Shown here: positions 45,115 to 54,442 of the stretch, in pieces
Layout: each line of letters opens with the position of its first letter
Numbering within the stretch: position 1 is the stretch's first letter
Assembly: GCA_002412715.1 (NCBI GenBank)
Contig: DHVP01000025.1
Coordinates: forward strand, 524 to 64,523
Direction of reading: 5' to 3'
From: Deltaproteobacteria bacterium UBA5205
GTDB lineage: Bacteria > Desulfobacterota > Syntrophorhabdia > Syntrophorhabdales > Syntrophorhabdaceae
Length of the DNA stretch: 64,000 nt
The notes under the pieces: model-generated
Databases searched by the model: none
Told to the model about the DNA's origin: nothing
What the model saw: the letters and a program-made list of their open reading frames with translations, nothing else
Program-made: the position numbers and the translations under genes

Positions 45115-45689
45115 CGTAAATCCACCATATCATAGAAAGAACACCCGGCGTCTGTTGCCGGCCTGGAATAGCGATAATTCATGACCGTGCCATTCGAAAT
45201 TTCCGACAACATTCCTTCGGGGACAGCCTCTCTGAAGAGGTGTCTGCCGTACCGTGCGTAGTCAACGTCTGTGGCCGTTTCGCAGTCGAGGCTCGTGGAG
45301 ACCGGGCCTGCGCGTATTTCAGAGACAAGGCCGCTTTCGTTGGGCATGAAAGCCCAGAGAAGATCCACGTCATCTTTGCCGCACTGGACCTGCATCATAA
45401 CGCACGTATTGACCATAGCCTGCTCGATCACGGCCTTGCGCCACCCTCTGTCCTCCTGTGTACCCTGACGCACAGGGAATAGATTCAATTCATCGGCCCT
45501 GACGGCGATCTGCCTGCCGAATACGGTAACATTCTCCGGCACCTGCCCCGTCTCATGAAGTATCGACCTGGCCCGGTCATTCGCAACCTTCTCGTATTCA
45601 GAAAGAGGTAGTCCATCTATGCCCGCAAAAACAGTTAAAAGCATGATAGGCAGCACAGCAAGCATGAGAAGGACAACGGAGGCTAGCAT
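45111..45689 (-). CDS. Membrane-anchored protein of the pilus operon, unknown
   Basis: This 192-residue protein has one N-terminal helix (about 2-22) and a periplasmic/extracellular domain. A prepilin-like leader with Gly/Glu+5 is absent, so it is probably an assembly or accessory protein, not a pilin. Several cysteines lie in the C-terminal half. The ATG at 45689 lacks a good ribosome-binding site. It lies between the major prepilin and the tip-pilin-like gene. Confidence 0.5.
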   Translation of the reverse strand: MLASVVLLMLAVLPIMLLTVFAGIDGLPLSEYEKVANDRARSILHETGQVPENVTVFGRQIAVRADELNLFPVRQGTQEDRGWRKAVIEQAMVNTCVMMQVQCGKDDVDLLWAFMPNESGLVSEIRAGPVSTSLDCETATDVDYARYGRHLFREAVPEGMLSEISNGTVMNYRYSRPATDAGCSFYDMVDLR

Positions 45690-45723
45690 AAGGAATCGAT
45701 AACAATTGTATGGACCACACCGT

Positions 45724-46197
45724 CTACCGGCATCGGGCGGTGCCCTTGAATCCGGTAACTACGCAATTGATCGCATTATCGTCACTTACATCCGAGTCAG
45801 ATTCACAAATTCTCTGGTCAACAAGTCTGGTCAGGATAGCTTTAGCGGAGTCCTCACTCTCGAACGTTGGCGTCTGAAGCACCAGATCGCTCGACGCACA
45901 TTGATAGCCATGTGCAATGGCGCCGGTTCTAAAGTCCGCTTCAACATAATCGTTAAGGGCCGCAGGCCATGTGGCGGTCATGTCTGCTGCTACGGGCAAT
46001 GAATGTTTGTACATAACATATTCGGTCAATCCTGTGGAAATAGCCCTTATCCTTTCCTGGGCCGTTGAGAAATTGGCGGCGGCCTTGCCTTTCCCGAGAA
46101 GAATCGCCGTTAAGCCTATTAGTGCCGCCGCAAGTGCCACAACGACAACAAACTCAATCAACGTAAAACCATGCTTGTTCTTCAAAACTTTCTTCAT
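45724..46197 (-). CDS. Major type IV prepilin
   Basis: This 157-residue protein has a canonical type IV leader: the basic segment MKKVLKNKHG, then FTLIE with Glu at +5 and a ~20-residue hydrophobic helix (EFVVVVALAAALIGLTAIL). The globular domain has cysteine pairs (GYQC, RICE, INCVV, RC). It is the likely pilin subunit of the T4P part. The cleaving prepilin peptidase is not in this window. Confidence 0.85.
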   Translation of the reverse strand: MKKVLKNKHGFTLIEFVVVVALAAALIGLTAILLGKGKAAANFSTAQERIRAISTGLTEYVMYKHSLPVAADMTATWPAALNDYVEADFRTGAIAHGYQCASSDLVLQTPTFESEDSAKAILTRLVDQRICESDSDVSDDNAINCVVTGFKGTARCR

Positions 46198-46208
46198 AGC
46201 TCTTCTCC

Positions 46209-47429
46209 TTATATTTTTCCCTGATCGACCCTGTCGAGAAGCTCCATCTTAAGGTAACTGTCTATGATCCCCTTGTGCTCGAGAACAGACAGGGACATCT
46301 CGAAAGTTACGGCATTCCTGATCGCGTTCCCGCGAAAGGCGTTTTCCACCTCATTGTATGCTCCCCGTTCGATACCGGCTTTGATCGTTGGCGGGAAAAA
46401 GAGGACCTCGGGTACGAGAATATATCCCGTCCTTTTTGTACCCTTTGACGTATATTCCTTGTGAATGAGCTTTTGGCTGACAATTGCCGTCAGGCACTGG
46501 GCCATCTTCTTGCGCCACGCATCTCTGTCCTCTCCGTAGCCGTCGAGGAGGCGCAGCGTGGTCATCGCATCCGGAGTATGGATGCTGGAGATCACAAGAA
46601 ATCCTTTTTCCGCGGCAGTAAATAGCGCGGTGACCTCATCTCTTGTGCGTACCTCGCCCACAACGAGACCGGCAAGGTTGTTCCTCAGGGCCATTCTTAC
46701 CCCCTCCAGGATATCGGGAATGTGGACACCGATCTCATATTGCCGGAAAACCGTTCTTTTGTTCTGATAGACATATTCTATGGGATCCTCAAGGGTGTAG
46801 ACGGCGCCGTTCATCCGTTCCGCAAGGTAGTCGAGTTCTGATGCGATGAGTGTCGTCTTGCCGGAACCTACCACTCCGGTATGAAGAATAAGCCCGCGGG
46901 GGTAGGAATAGGAAAAGTCGAAGAGGCTTTTGATCCCCGCGAGCATGTTAAAGGGATCAAGGTCTTCGAGTCGCGGTATCGCATAGGGCAAGACACGGGC
47001 AGCAAAACCGATGCCCTCCTGTGATTTGGAGACGCTCATGCGGAACCTGCCTATGTCCTTCACCGAGAACGCATATTCAAAATAACCTTTGCTTCTGATG
47101 TGTTTCAGGATTGCCGTACCTGCATCGCTATCCGTTTCCCCCTTGAACTTCCTTTGCCGTGTATTTGCGACAGCAGCGAGGATTTCCGCCTTGCCTGGTT
47201 TTACCACCACGCCCTCGGCCATCTCCATGACTTCACATTTCTTCAGAATGCCGAGCCTGACCGGGCGCTTTTCAACAGCGATAATATCGGTGGCATTCCT
47301 TTCTTTCGCGTAGATGAGGACGTCCCTGAACCAACCGAGATTCTCCATATTAAGCTCAGTGGCACTGATGTCGACAGTGCCTTTGTCTGTCATCGTGTGT
47401 AGCCCAGGATCCCACCCTGCCCGTTCCAT
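46209..47429 (-). CDS. PilT-like AAA ATPase (second secretion NTPase of the pilus locus)
   Basis: This ~406-residue ATPase of the GspE/PilT superfamily has Walker A GVVGSGKT at 185-192, Walker B-like LAGLVVGEV, the Asp box and His box around SIHTPDAMTT, and an N-terminal ~130-residue domain unlike PilT proper. The ATG at 47429 is preceded by GGAGATGAA with good spacing; the one at 47435 is directly on the Shine-Dalgarno. Retraction, or a VirB11-like role, is plausible. No zinc motif is present. Confidence 0.78.
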   Translation of the reverse strand: MERAGWDPGLHTMTDKGTVDISATELNMENLGWFRDVLIYAKERNATDIIAVEKRPVRLGILKKCEVMEMAEGVVVKPGKAEILAAVANTRQRKFKGETDSDAGTAILKHIRSKGYFEYAFSVKDIGRFRMSVSKSQEGIGFAARVLPYAIPRLEDLDPFNMLAGIKSLFDFSYSYPRGLILHTGVVGSGKTTLIASELDYLAERMNGAVYTLEDPIEYVYQNKRTVFRQYEIGVHIPDILEGVRMALRNNLAGLVVGEVRTRDEVTALFTAAEKGFLVISSIHTPDAMTTLRLLDGYGEDRDAWRKKMAQCLTAIVSQKLIHKEYTSKGTKRTGYILVPEVLFFPPTIKAGIERGAYNEVENAFRGNAIRNAVTFEMSLSVLEHKGIIDSYLKMELLDRVDQGKI

Positions 47430-47440
47430 TTTCATCTCCT

Positions 47441-48463
47441 TTAAAACATCTTGCCTGACGCCGATTTGTCGATGAAGGTGAAAAGCATCGTATACACCGG
47501 CGACATTATGACAACGATCTGGATAGCGACAACAGCAAAGGCAAAGACATTTACGAATGACCCTATAACAGATAATTTCGAGATGGCGTCATCGATCATC
47601 TTCGTGCCTATCATCGCAAAACCCTCCGACATGTTGGCGGTATCTATCTTCACCTTGAGTAATAAATAGCTTTCAAAAGGCAGATATTCTTCGATCTCAT
47701 CGATGACTTCCGAAAAACTTCGCGTCACCGATTCGTCGGCCACCATGTGGAATATCTGCATCCACATACCTTGAGAGAAATCAGCCACGCGGCGGAAGGC
47801 GTTGGACGGTGAAAGACCGGACATCAAGGCGAGGGACACAACCTTGAAGGCCTCGCCGAGGACAAGGGAACCGTAGACGTTTCGGATCACGGGCATTTTG
47901 TCGGCTTTTTTGAATACCAGGGCGATAGCGCTGCCCGTAATTGCCGTGTACGCAAGGAAGAGGACATTGCGATGGGCAACGATGAATTTACCCGTTTTGA
48001 AGGAGAATTCTTTTTCAATACCGGGAAGTTTCAGGGCATTGAGAATATTCGCGAGCACATAGGTGAGTCCGTATCCAACCGCTATCGACACCCCGATCAC
48101 GAGCAGAGGATAGATCACCGCCGAGACGATCTTCTTCTTTGCCGCGGCAACCTCTTCTTCCATATCTACGAGTTCCTTGAGAACGGTATTGAGGTTTCCC
48201 GTCTGCTGCCCTATTTCGATAAGGTCGACATACTTTTCGAAGAGACCCACCTCACGCATCGCCTCGGGAAGTGTCCGCCCTTCCCTGCTCACCATATCTG
48301 AAGCAACCGCCAGGCGGTCCGCCATTTCGCTGTCAGGAAGTTTGTCGGCTATCCTGCGCAGCGCCTCCTGGATCGATACATTGGCCACCATAAGAAGGTG
48401 GAGACTCTTCATGATCGTAATATCGCCGACCTTCCTTCCTATAAACCGCGAAAGAATCTGCAT
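47441..48463 (-). CDS. PilC/GspF-type inner-membrane platform protein
   Basis: This 340-residue protein has two GspF-type helical hairpin domains, IEIGQQTGNLNTVLKEL being a family landmark, and three or four membrane helices (about 115-135, 165-185, 310-330). It organises pilin polymerisation between the ATPase and the pilin. The start shares one base with the preceding stop (TAATG). Confidence 0.85.
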   Translation of the reverse strand: MQILSRFIGRKVGDITIMKSLHLLMVANVSIQEALRRIADKLPDSEMADRLAVASDMVSREGRTLPEAMREVGLFEKYVDLIEIGQQTGNLNTVLKELVDMEEEVAAAKKKIVSAVIYPLLVIGVSIAVGYGLTYVLANILNALKLPGIEKEFSFKTGKFIVAHRNVLFLAYTAITGSAIALVFKKADKMPVIRNVYGSLVLGEAFKVVSLALMSGLSPSNAFRRVADFSQGMWMQIFHMVADESVTRSFSEVIDEIEEYLPFESYLLLKVKIDTANMSEGFAMIGTKMIDDAISKLSVIGSFVNVFAFAVVAIQIVVIMSPVYTMLFTFIDKSASGKMF

Positions 48464-50301
48464 TACAGGAGCCTCATTACCGCGTCCATGTCTATCGTCC
48501 CCAATGTCATCTTGTTGTATGCATCCATGAGGACGCTGTGGCTCATGTCAGCGGCCTCCACCTTCGCTTCCATGTGGTAACCGGAGATCTTTCCGTCGGA
48601 AAAGTGACCCGGCCTGAACTCGATCGCCTCGCCGAGAACCGTTCGGCCTGAATACCCCGCGGAGAGAACACGCCGCGCCATCCCCCGGCTGCCTTCCCCG
48701 ATCGTCTTCCTGCAGGCATCACAGCCGTCGGACAGACTCGGGATATAGAATCTTTTTTCGCGGATATTGCTGAGAAAAAGGTCCCTTTCGGGATAACGAA
48801 GTTTTTTCATCCATTCCGGTATAGCGCCAAGGGGTTCCACCATCTCTTGCTTACAGTGGTTGCAGAGCTTCTTTACCAGCACCTGGTTGACACCCATGAT
48901 TAGGTTGTCCGCCACGGCATCGATGGAAACCCCGTAATCCTCTATCAGCATCTGGGGGATCTGCGCGACCCGCGATACGTGGAGAGTTCCCAGTACAAGA
49001 TGCCCTGTCTTGGACAGGTGAACCGCCGTGCTGACCGTTTCTTCATCACGCAGTTCGCCTATGAAAATGACGTCCGGATCATGCCTCTTGAAGGCCCTCG
49101 CAAATTCCGGGAATCCCACCACGTGTATGCTTGTCTTGCTGCTCTTCTCGCTGCCCGCGTCCTCCACGTATTCAAAGGTCTGGAATTGACGCCCGCCGGG
49201 AATCTGATACTCGATGGGGTCCTCGACGCAGAGTATGCATTTTGTCGAAGACAGGCCCGCCAGGAGGGTGTTCACCGTTCTCGACTTTCCGCTCCCTGTG
49301 GGACCGGTGACAAGGATGATTCCGCGGTTTCGGCTGACAGCCGTTTCGAACATATCGACGTGGTGATCCAGGTATCCCAGATCGTATAGTTTCTCGTTCC
49401 TTATGTCCGTTTTGGCCAGGACGCGCAGGACGACATCGCTGTTTACCGCATCGGGTTTCCAGATCAATGACATTCTGAGGTCTACATCCGTATGCCATCC
49501 AACGTCTTCTTTTCTGCATATGATCTTTCCATCGAGAGGCCGTCTTTTTTCATCAGTCTTCAGGGAAGGTGTCATTTCCTTTGCCCAGTTGATAAGCACG
49601 TTGACGAGGGAACGTCCTTTCTCGGCCTTCAATGTATGGACGTCGACAAGATCGCCGAGGAGTCTGAAGCGGATCTTATATATATCCTGATTGTCCTGGG
49701 GGAAGATATGGATGTCCGTCGCCCCGTGGACGAGGGCATCCCTGATGAAGGGGTAGATAAACTCTCTGGATACATTTCTGTTGGCTATGACGGCTTTCGC
49801 TGTACCTGTCGGGTTTGCATATCCACTCTTGATCTCGATATTGTGAAAATCGTCCTTCTTCAGGAGGAAGAAACTGGTCTGATGGATGCGGTCCTTCCCG
49901 AGATCTTTGAGGGCCATGGGATGCCAGGCATATACATGCATGGAGGAATTGCCCTCCGAGCCGTCTATCGTGGACGTGATGAGCCTGCCGTCTTTGATAT
50001 GCCGGATGTGTCCCTCCACGTCCCGGGCGGCGGGGATGCCCGTGAGAGTCTGGAAAACGCTACGGAGCTCCTCATACGTCATGGCATTCTCAATCTCGCA
50101 GATCACGTTATATACGCTCTGGTCGATCTGTTTTGCCTTTTCAAGGAAGATATTGAAAGACTCCTGGGCCATACCCTTCATGTCGATAAGATACCGGGAG
50201 ATCGCATTTTCAACATGGGAACGATCCAGTGATTCGATCCGGTTGACGACCCGGCCAACCATTGCGCGTGTATCGTTACTGTTCACGGGTCTTTCCATCA
50301 T
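48463..50301 (-). CDS. PilB/GspE-type assembly ATPase
   Basis: This 612-residue motor ATPase for pilus assembly has an N-terminal regulatory part, Walker A GPTGSGKS at 333-340, an Asp box, Walker B VIFIGELRDEE and His box GTLHVS. A C-terminal zinc-type cysteine set (CNHC then CDAC) marks PilB/GspE over PilT. It overlaps the PilP-like gene by 4 bp. It resembles PilQ of the R64 thin pilus. Confidence 0.88.
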   Translation of the reverse strand: MMERPVNSNDTRAMVGRVVNRIESLDRSHVENAISRYLIDMKGMAQESFNIFLEKAKQIDQSVYNVICEIENAMTYEELRSVFQTLTGIPAARDVEGHIRHIKDGRLITSTIDGSEGNSSMHVYAWHPMALKDLGKDRIHQTSFFLLKKDDFHNIEIKSGYANPTGTAKAVIANRNVSREFIYPFIRDALVHGATDIHIFPQDNQDIYKIRFRLLGDLVDVHTLKAEKGRSLVNVLINWAKEMTPSLKTDEKRRPLDGKIICRKEDVGWHTDVDLRMSLIWKPDAVNSDVVLRVLAKTDIRNEKLYDLGYLDHHVDMFETAVSRNRGIILVTGPTGSGKSRTVNTLLAGLSSTKCILCVEDPIEYQIPGGRQFQTFEYVEDAGSEKSSKTSIHVVGFPEFARAFKRHDPDVIFIGELRDEETVSTAVHLSKTGHLVLGTLHVSRVAQIPQMLIEDYGVSIDAVADNLIMGVNQVLVKKLCNHCKQEMVEPLGAIPEWMKKLRYPERDLFLSNIREKRFYIPSLSDGCDACRKTIGEGSRGMARRVLSAGYSGRTVLGEAIEFRPGHFSDGKISGYHMEAKVEAADMSHSVLMDAYNKMTLGTIDMDAVMRLL

Positions 50302-51218
50302 TGTGTCGTTACCTTCAGTGTCCTTCCGCTCTTGAGGCGCACTTCATTCATCGTGATCCCCGTGACGGAGTCGCCATCCACTACCGAACCTACTTTCAGT
50401 TCGCCCTTGTTCGTCAATGCGATTGAGGTATTCTGTGTTTGTATGACCCCGACCACCTTCAGATCTCCGGGCCGATCAGTTCCGCCTAAGATCGACGGCA
50501 GAATAGAGAGTTCATTGCCGGTGAGTCCCGATGTCAATTTTCCTGCGGCGCCCGATCGTGGAGAACGCGAAGATGCGGCATTCTTTCGGCATGTCTTCGG
50601 CACCTGTGAGTCTTCAAATCTTCTCAGAAATTTATCACGAAAAGGATTGTCGTCCCTCAGCACCAGCTGGTTGAGGAGCGTCTCGGGCTGAACCGGCACA
50701 GCCGGTGGCGCCGTCGCTGTCCCCGAGGTCCGGCCTGTCTTTTCGCCGGATGGTGGTGAAACCGCTTTAACCGGAACTGATCGTTCCGGTGGCGCGGGCT
50801 TGTTCTGCACGGGCGCGGCGTTTGTGACGTGATCCCCGACAGGCGCCGCTTGCGGGACCGGTCCGTTCGACAACGGCAATTTTGCTGATTGTGCGGCGTC
50901 GCCCGGCTGCCCCTCGATGAACTGTGTGTCCTGGGAGGATGGGACGTCTTCTCCTTTCCCGAGATCGATACCCTTTACAAGAGCAGGTGGATCGGCGGAG
51001 ATCCTCTTATTAAGCGACCACCGGGTAGAGTCAAGGTAGAAGTACCCGCCGATTGCAGCCGCAAAAACGATGGATACACCGCTACAGAGGGCGATCCGCG
51101 CCAGAATGCCGCCGCCCTTTTCGGCCGCCTTGTTTTGCAGGACGGGATACTCTTCTGCGCGATATTCATCACCGGATTCATTATCTCTGCCTTTCTTCTT
51201 CACAAATGGAAGTCTCAT
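50298..51218 (-). CDS. PilP-like pilus assembly protein
   Basis: This 306-residue bitopic protein has an N-terminal cytoplasmic stretch with charged residues, a helix at about 38-60, a long Pro/Ala-rich linker and a C-terminal ~65-residue beta domain (VVGVIQTQNTSIALTNKGEL...VTGITMNEVRLKSGRTLKV) like the PilP/GspC homology region. It may link the secretin to the inner-membrane platform. GGGAGACAGG precedes the ATG. Confidence 0.65.
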   Translation of the reverse strand: MRLPFVKKKGRDNESGDEYRAEEYPVLQNKAAEKGGGILARIALCSGVSIVFAAAIGGYFYLDSTRWSLNKRISADPPALVKGIDLGKGEDVPSSQDTQFIEGQPGDAAQSAKLPLSNGPVPQAAPVGDHVTNAAPVQNKPAPPERSVPVKAVSPPSGEKTGRTSGTATAPPAVPVQPETLLNQLVLRDDNPFRDKFLRRFEDSQVPKTCRKNAASSRSPRSGAAGKLTSGLTGNELSILPSILGGTDRPGDLKVVGVIQTQNTSIALTNKGELKVGSVVDGDSVTGITMNEVRLKSGRTLKVTTQ

Positions 51219-51232
51219 GCCTGTCTCCCGAC

Positions 51233-52363
51233 TTAGAATCTGTGGCAGGTCAGTTCCCCTACGGTCTTGTCGCCACTGACGGTCATGCTGTTGATCACGA
51301 CCGGCGACAGATAGATGTCATTCAAGATCCTCACCACATTCTTGTAGTCCTTTTCCACCAGCGTAAACTTCCACTCCTTATCGCCTCTGGCCTCAACATC
51401 GCAAAGGTCCACAAGGGTCTCGAAGCCTCTTGCGTTCTGACGCGCGCGTCCTTCCGTCTTCATAGCCGCGGGCACGTCACTTCTGCTTTTTGTGAAAACA
51501 AGCTCCTTTTCGAAGGTAAAGAGATCTCCGCTCTTCCTGCTTCCGCGAAAGGGGTAGAATGATTCGAATTGAAAGGATAGCGTGCCCTTCAACTTCTGTT
51601 TACCGCCCTGCCCGCCGGGCAGGAGCCGGAAGGAGGCGCTCTTCAAGGCAATGTCTTCAGGAAGTGTTTCGACATAAAGTTTATACTTGACCAGGGCTTC
51701 ACTGGTGATGAGTATCGACAATGCCCGTATCTCTTCACCGGTAAGGGGTGGTATTTCCCGCTTCACTTTGGCATGCGAACGCGGCACCGCTGTCTTCTTC
51801 GAGAAGGTACCTGTATAGTACAGAAAGGCACCGGTGATTGCTGCAACGATCAGAAGCATGACAGCCGCCTGAAAGGGTGTAACCCCGTTTGTCACTTCCT
51901 TGAGGAGTTTCTCATAGGGGACAGTGATAAAATCAGGTTCCAGGGAAAGGGATGAATCGCCGAAGATCCCGTCGTACTGCCTGCCCGCCATGGCCATGAA
52001 ATTGCCGGGGCTGCTGTCCACGTTGGGCATGTATCGCGTTTCGATGGTCATATTGCCGGCCTTGATCTCCATGAAGACATGCTTGCCGTCGCCACGGTCA
52101 AAGAATCCCGCCAGAACGTTCTTCTTGTTCTTCACCATGTAATAGGCCATAAGGTACGCGAAGGATACCCGGCGGGACGATATCCACCGGTCGCCTGCGC
52201 GGTGGCACAGTTTCTCCCGCGGCTTGAGCTTTCGTATGGAGATGTGCTCGGCAAAAGGGATGATCCGTGCGCCCCTTCCGAGCCTGATCATCCCGGGATC
52301 GATCATTTTTTGTGCAAGGACATCGAAGACGAGATTGTCGTCAAATTTAACATAGAGTTTCAC
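51233..52363 (-). CDS. PilO/BfpC-like bitopic assembly protein
   Basis: This 376-residue protein has a cytoplasmic domain (about 1-160), one transmembrane helix near 170-190 and a periplasmic domain. This resembles R64 PilO or BfpC/TcpD rather than the small PilO of type IVa pili. The frame is open upstream, but GTG 52363 has AAGGAG and lies one base after the secretin stop. A role as the inner-membrane link to the ATPase is inferred. Confidence 0.6.
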   Translation of the reverse strand: MKLYVKFDDNLVFDVLAQKMIDPGMIRLGRGARIIPFAEHISIRKLKPREKLCHRAGDRWISSRRVSFAYLMAYYMVKNKKNVLAGFFDRGDGKHVFMEIKAGNMTIETRYMPNVDSSPGNFMAMAGRQYDGIFGDSSLSLEPDFITVPYEKLLKEVTNGVTPFQAAVMLLIVAAITGAFLYYTGTFSKKTAVPRSHAKVKREIPPLTGEEIRALSILITSEALVKYKLYVETLPEDIALKSASFRLLPGGQGGKQKLKGTLSFQFESFYPFRGSRKSGDLFTFEKELVFTKSRSDVPAAMKTEGRARQNARGFETLVDLCDVEARGDKEWKFTLVEKDYKNVVRILNDIYLSPVVINSMTVSGDKTVGELTCHRF

Positions 52364-52364
52364 C

Positions 52365-53807
52365 TCATATCTCCTTGTCCCCGTTCTCTTCAACAAAGTT
52401 GATGAGAACGGTGAGTTCCGATGTCCTGTCTCTTGAACTGTTGTATCCGAAAAGATAGGAAAGGACTGGCAGGTTGCTCAATACGGGTATCCCCACCCGT
52501 TTTTTATCGGTGCTCTTGATCTTGAAACCCGATATGGCGACCATCTCGCCGACGGACATTTTGATCGGTATCGAGACGTAATTGCGCTCCACCTGCGGAA
52601 GTTCGACCTTCTCAACAACCTGAAAGCCAAGGAGATTGGAGAGGTCGACGCTGGTATTCACAAGGTACCCCTTTTCCAGTTTCAAGGGGTTGACGGTCAT
52701 CTTGATGCCTACCTCCATGCTGGACATCTGCGGCGTCGTTATCGTCTGGTCGTTGATGACCTGGATTATACTGCCCGTCGTGTACCAGACGGTCTGCGAC
52801 ATCTCAAAGGGGAGGACGGCGCCCGAGACTGCCCTCGACTCCCACGAATGGACCACATGAACATCGCCGTAGGTTCCCAGCATTTTGATGAATCCTGCAA
52901 AATCCTCATCGATCACCAGCAGGGTGGCCACATTGCTGTCGCCCATCGTCTGCGTAAAGTTGGCGCCAATTTCAATGGATGGGGCCCTCGTCCTGAGGAG
53001 TGCATACCAGTTGAGCCCGGTCTCGTACTCATCCTTGTAGTCTATCCGGACAAGAGTGATCTTCATCGTGATAGTCTTGCGTTTCTTAATGTCTGTCTCG
53101 AGCATTTCCCTGACCATTTTGACCCGCGAGGGTATGTCCCGCACATAGATAAAACCGGTTGTCATAGGGGTAACCACCCCCTTCGTCGAAAGCATTTTCT
53201 TTATGCTCTCCATGATCTTTGACATCTCACGGTCTTCCGCTTTTTCCCCCGCCAATGAAGATCCCGATGAACCTGCAGATGTCCCCGAATTCGAATATCC
53301 GCCGATTGTCGAAGTCTGGGAGGTCCGTGTGAGCGAACGGTTGTTCGATGAAGCAGTGTCACTCAGGGATTCCTTCTGCGTAACGTACACATCGTGAACA
53401 TTCAGGATGGCCTCCTCATAAGGCGTTACGACATATGCCCCTTCGATCACCCTCCTAAAGGCGTAGTCAAGACCGGAAACGATCGTCTCGATGGCCTCCT
53501 CGAAAGACTCTCCTTCGTAATAAGCGCTCACCTTCACTTTCGAGGCGTCAATCTCACGGTCGATGGTGATACTGGCCCCCGCTTGCCTTCCCAGGGACAG
53601 AAGGGCGTCGTTCAAGGGTACGCCATTGAAATTAAGACTGACCGCCTTTGTGCCCGTGTTTTTCACGACCGCCTCTGACAGCAGAGCTCTTTTAAACGCT
53701 CCGTTCGCCGTTTCGGCACCGTTGACATCAGCAAGCCCTCCGGCACCCCAAATCAGGGCAAGGACCGCCATTAAAAAACCCAACCTGATAATATTCTTTC
53801 CCGTCAC
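52365..53807 (-). CDS. Secretin (type IVb pilus PilN/BfpB-like)
   Basis: This 480-residue protein has a signal peptide, an N0/STN-like domain (VPLNDALLSLGRQAGASITI), a Ser/Gly/Thr-rich linker, an N-domain and a C-terminal secretin channel with SIPIKMSVGEMVAISGFKI and VPVLSNLPVL-type ending. It is a beta-barrel ring through the outer membrane. GTG 53807 overlaps the preceding stop (GTGA) and has AGGAGGG six bases before it, so I reject the longer frame from 53849. No pilotin-type lipoprotein is clearly identifiable next to it. Confidence 0.88.
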   Translation of the reverse strand: MTGKNIIRLGFLMAVLALIWGAGGLADVNGAETANGAFKRALLSEAVVKNTGTKAVSLNFNGVPLNDALLSLGRQAGASITIDREIDASKVKVSAYYEGESFEEAIETIVSGLDYAFRRVIEGAYVVTPYEEAILNVHDVYVTQKESLSDTASSNNRSLTRTSQTSTIGGYSNSGTSAGSSGSSLAGEKAEDREMSKIMESIKKMLSTKGVVTPMTTGFIYVRDIPSRVKMVREMLETDIKKRKTITMKITLVRIDYKDEYETGLNWYALLRTRAPSIEIGANFTQTMGDSNVATLLVIDEDFAGFIKMLGTYGDVHVVHSWESRAVSGAVLPFEMSQTVWYTTGSIIQVINDQTITTPQMSSMEVGIKMTVNPLKLEKGYLVNTSVDLSNLLGFQVVEKVELPQVERNYVSIPIKMSVGEMVAISGFKIKSTDKKRVGIPVLSNLPVLSYLFGYNSSRDRTSELTVLINFVEENGDKEI

Positions 53808-54442
53808 TGAATCCCTCCTGCATCCGGCGTATATCTTTTTATCCTGCATACAAACCCGTCGGGCGTCAGGAATGTGCCCTCGCCGCCAGAAAACGTAAGG
53901 GACACCTTTCTCGCGGTTTTTGGCGGTATGTAAAGAACGTTGAAACCATCCCGTTCATTCATGATGGTATAGAACGTGCTGCCGGCGCCGAATGTCCCTC
54001 CCGACTTCGGGACGATGTGTATCAACGGGACCTCTCCCGCGAAAAGCGCCCCGACTCCTGACCAGACGATCTGCCTCGCTTTGTGGACCACGCCTTCCTC
54101 GCCGGTATTATAGACGGCAACAATGAACCTGGTGCCGGGCGCCTCGAGCATTTTGAGGGTGAGACCTTCGGGCAGGGGCGCCTCTGGTATCTCAAGAACG
54201 CCCGCAAGCCTTGCCTGCCATTTCTTGCCTTCTGTTAATGGCGTTCTGTCTTTCCCTGCTCCATCAGACGTGACACTCTCCGGGGCGCCTCGGGTATCCT
54301 GACTCTTGACGGCCTTCGGTTTTTCGAGAAAAGCGTCTTCCAGTTCCGAAGATACCCCTCGCATCGACAGTGCCTGACCATATCCCAAACATGTGCAAAG
54401 GAGTATACCTGCCGCAAGCAGGGCCCCGGGAACATGCCTCAT
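53804..54442 (-). CDS. Secreted envelope protein of the T4P/T4SS operon, unknown
   Basis: This 212-residue protein has a signal peptide (cleavage near GYGQAL). A low-complexity linker (about 30-65) is followed by a beta-rich domain with LEIPEAPLPEGLTLKMLEAPGTRFIVAVYNTG-type strands. Position between VirB10-like and secretin genes suggests a VirB9/DotH-like or core-complex role, but no family signature is clear. The ATG overlaps the preceding gene by 4 bp. Confidence 0.45.
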   Translation of the reverse strand: MRHVPGALLAAGILLCTCLGYGQALSMRGVSSELEDAFLEKPKAVKSQDTRGAPESVTSDGAGKDRTPLTEGKKWQARLAGVLEIPEAPLPEGLTLKMLEAPGTRFIVAVYNTGEEGVVHKARQIVWSGVGALFAGEVPLIHIVPKSGGTFGAGSTFYTIMNERDGFNVLYIPPKTARKVSLTFSGGEGTFLTPDGFVCRIKRYTPDAGGIQ

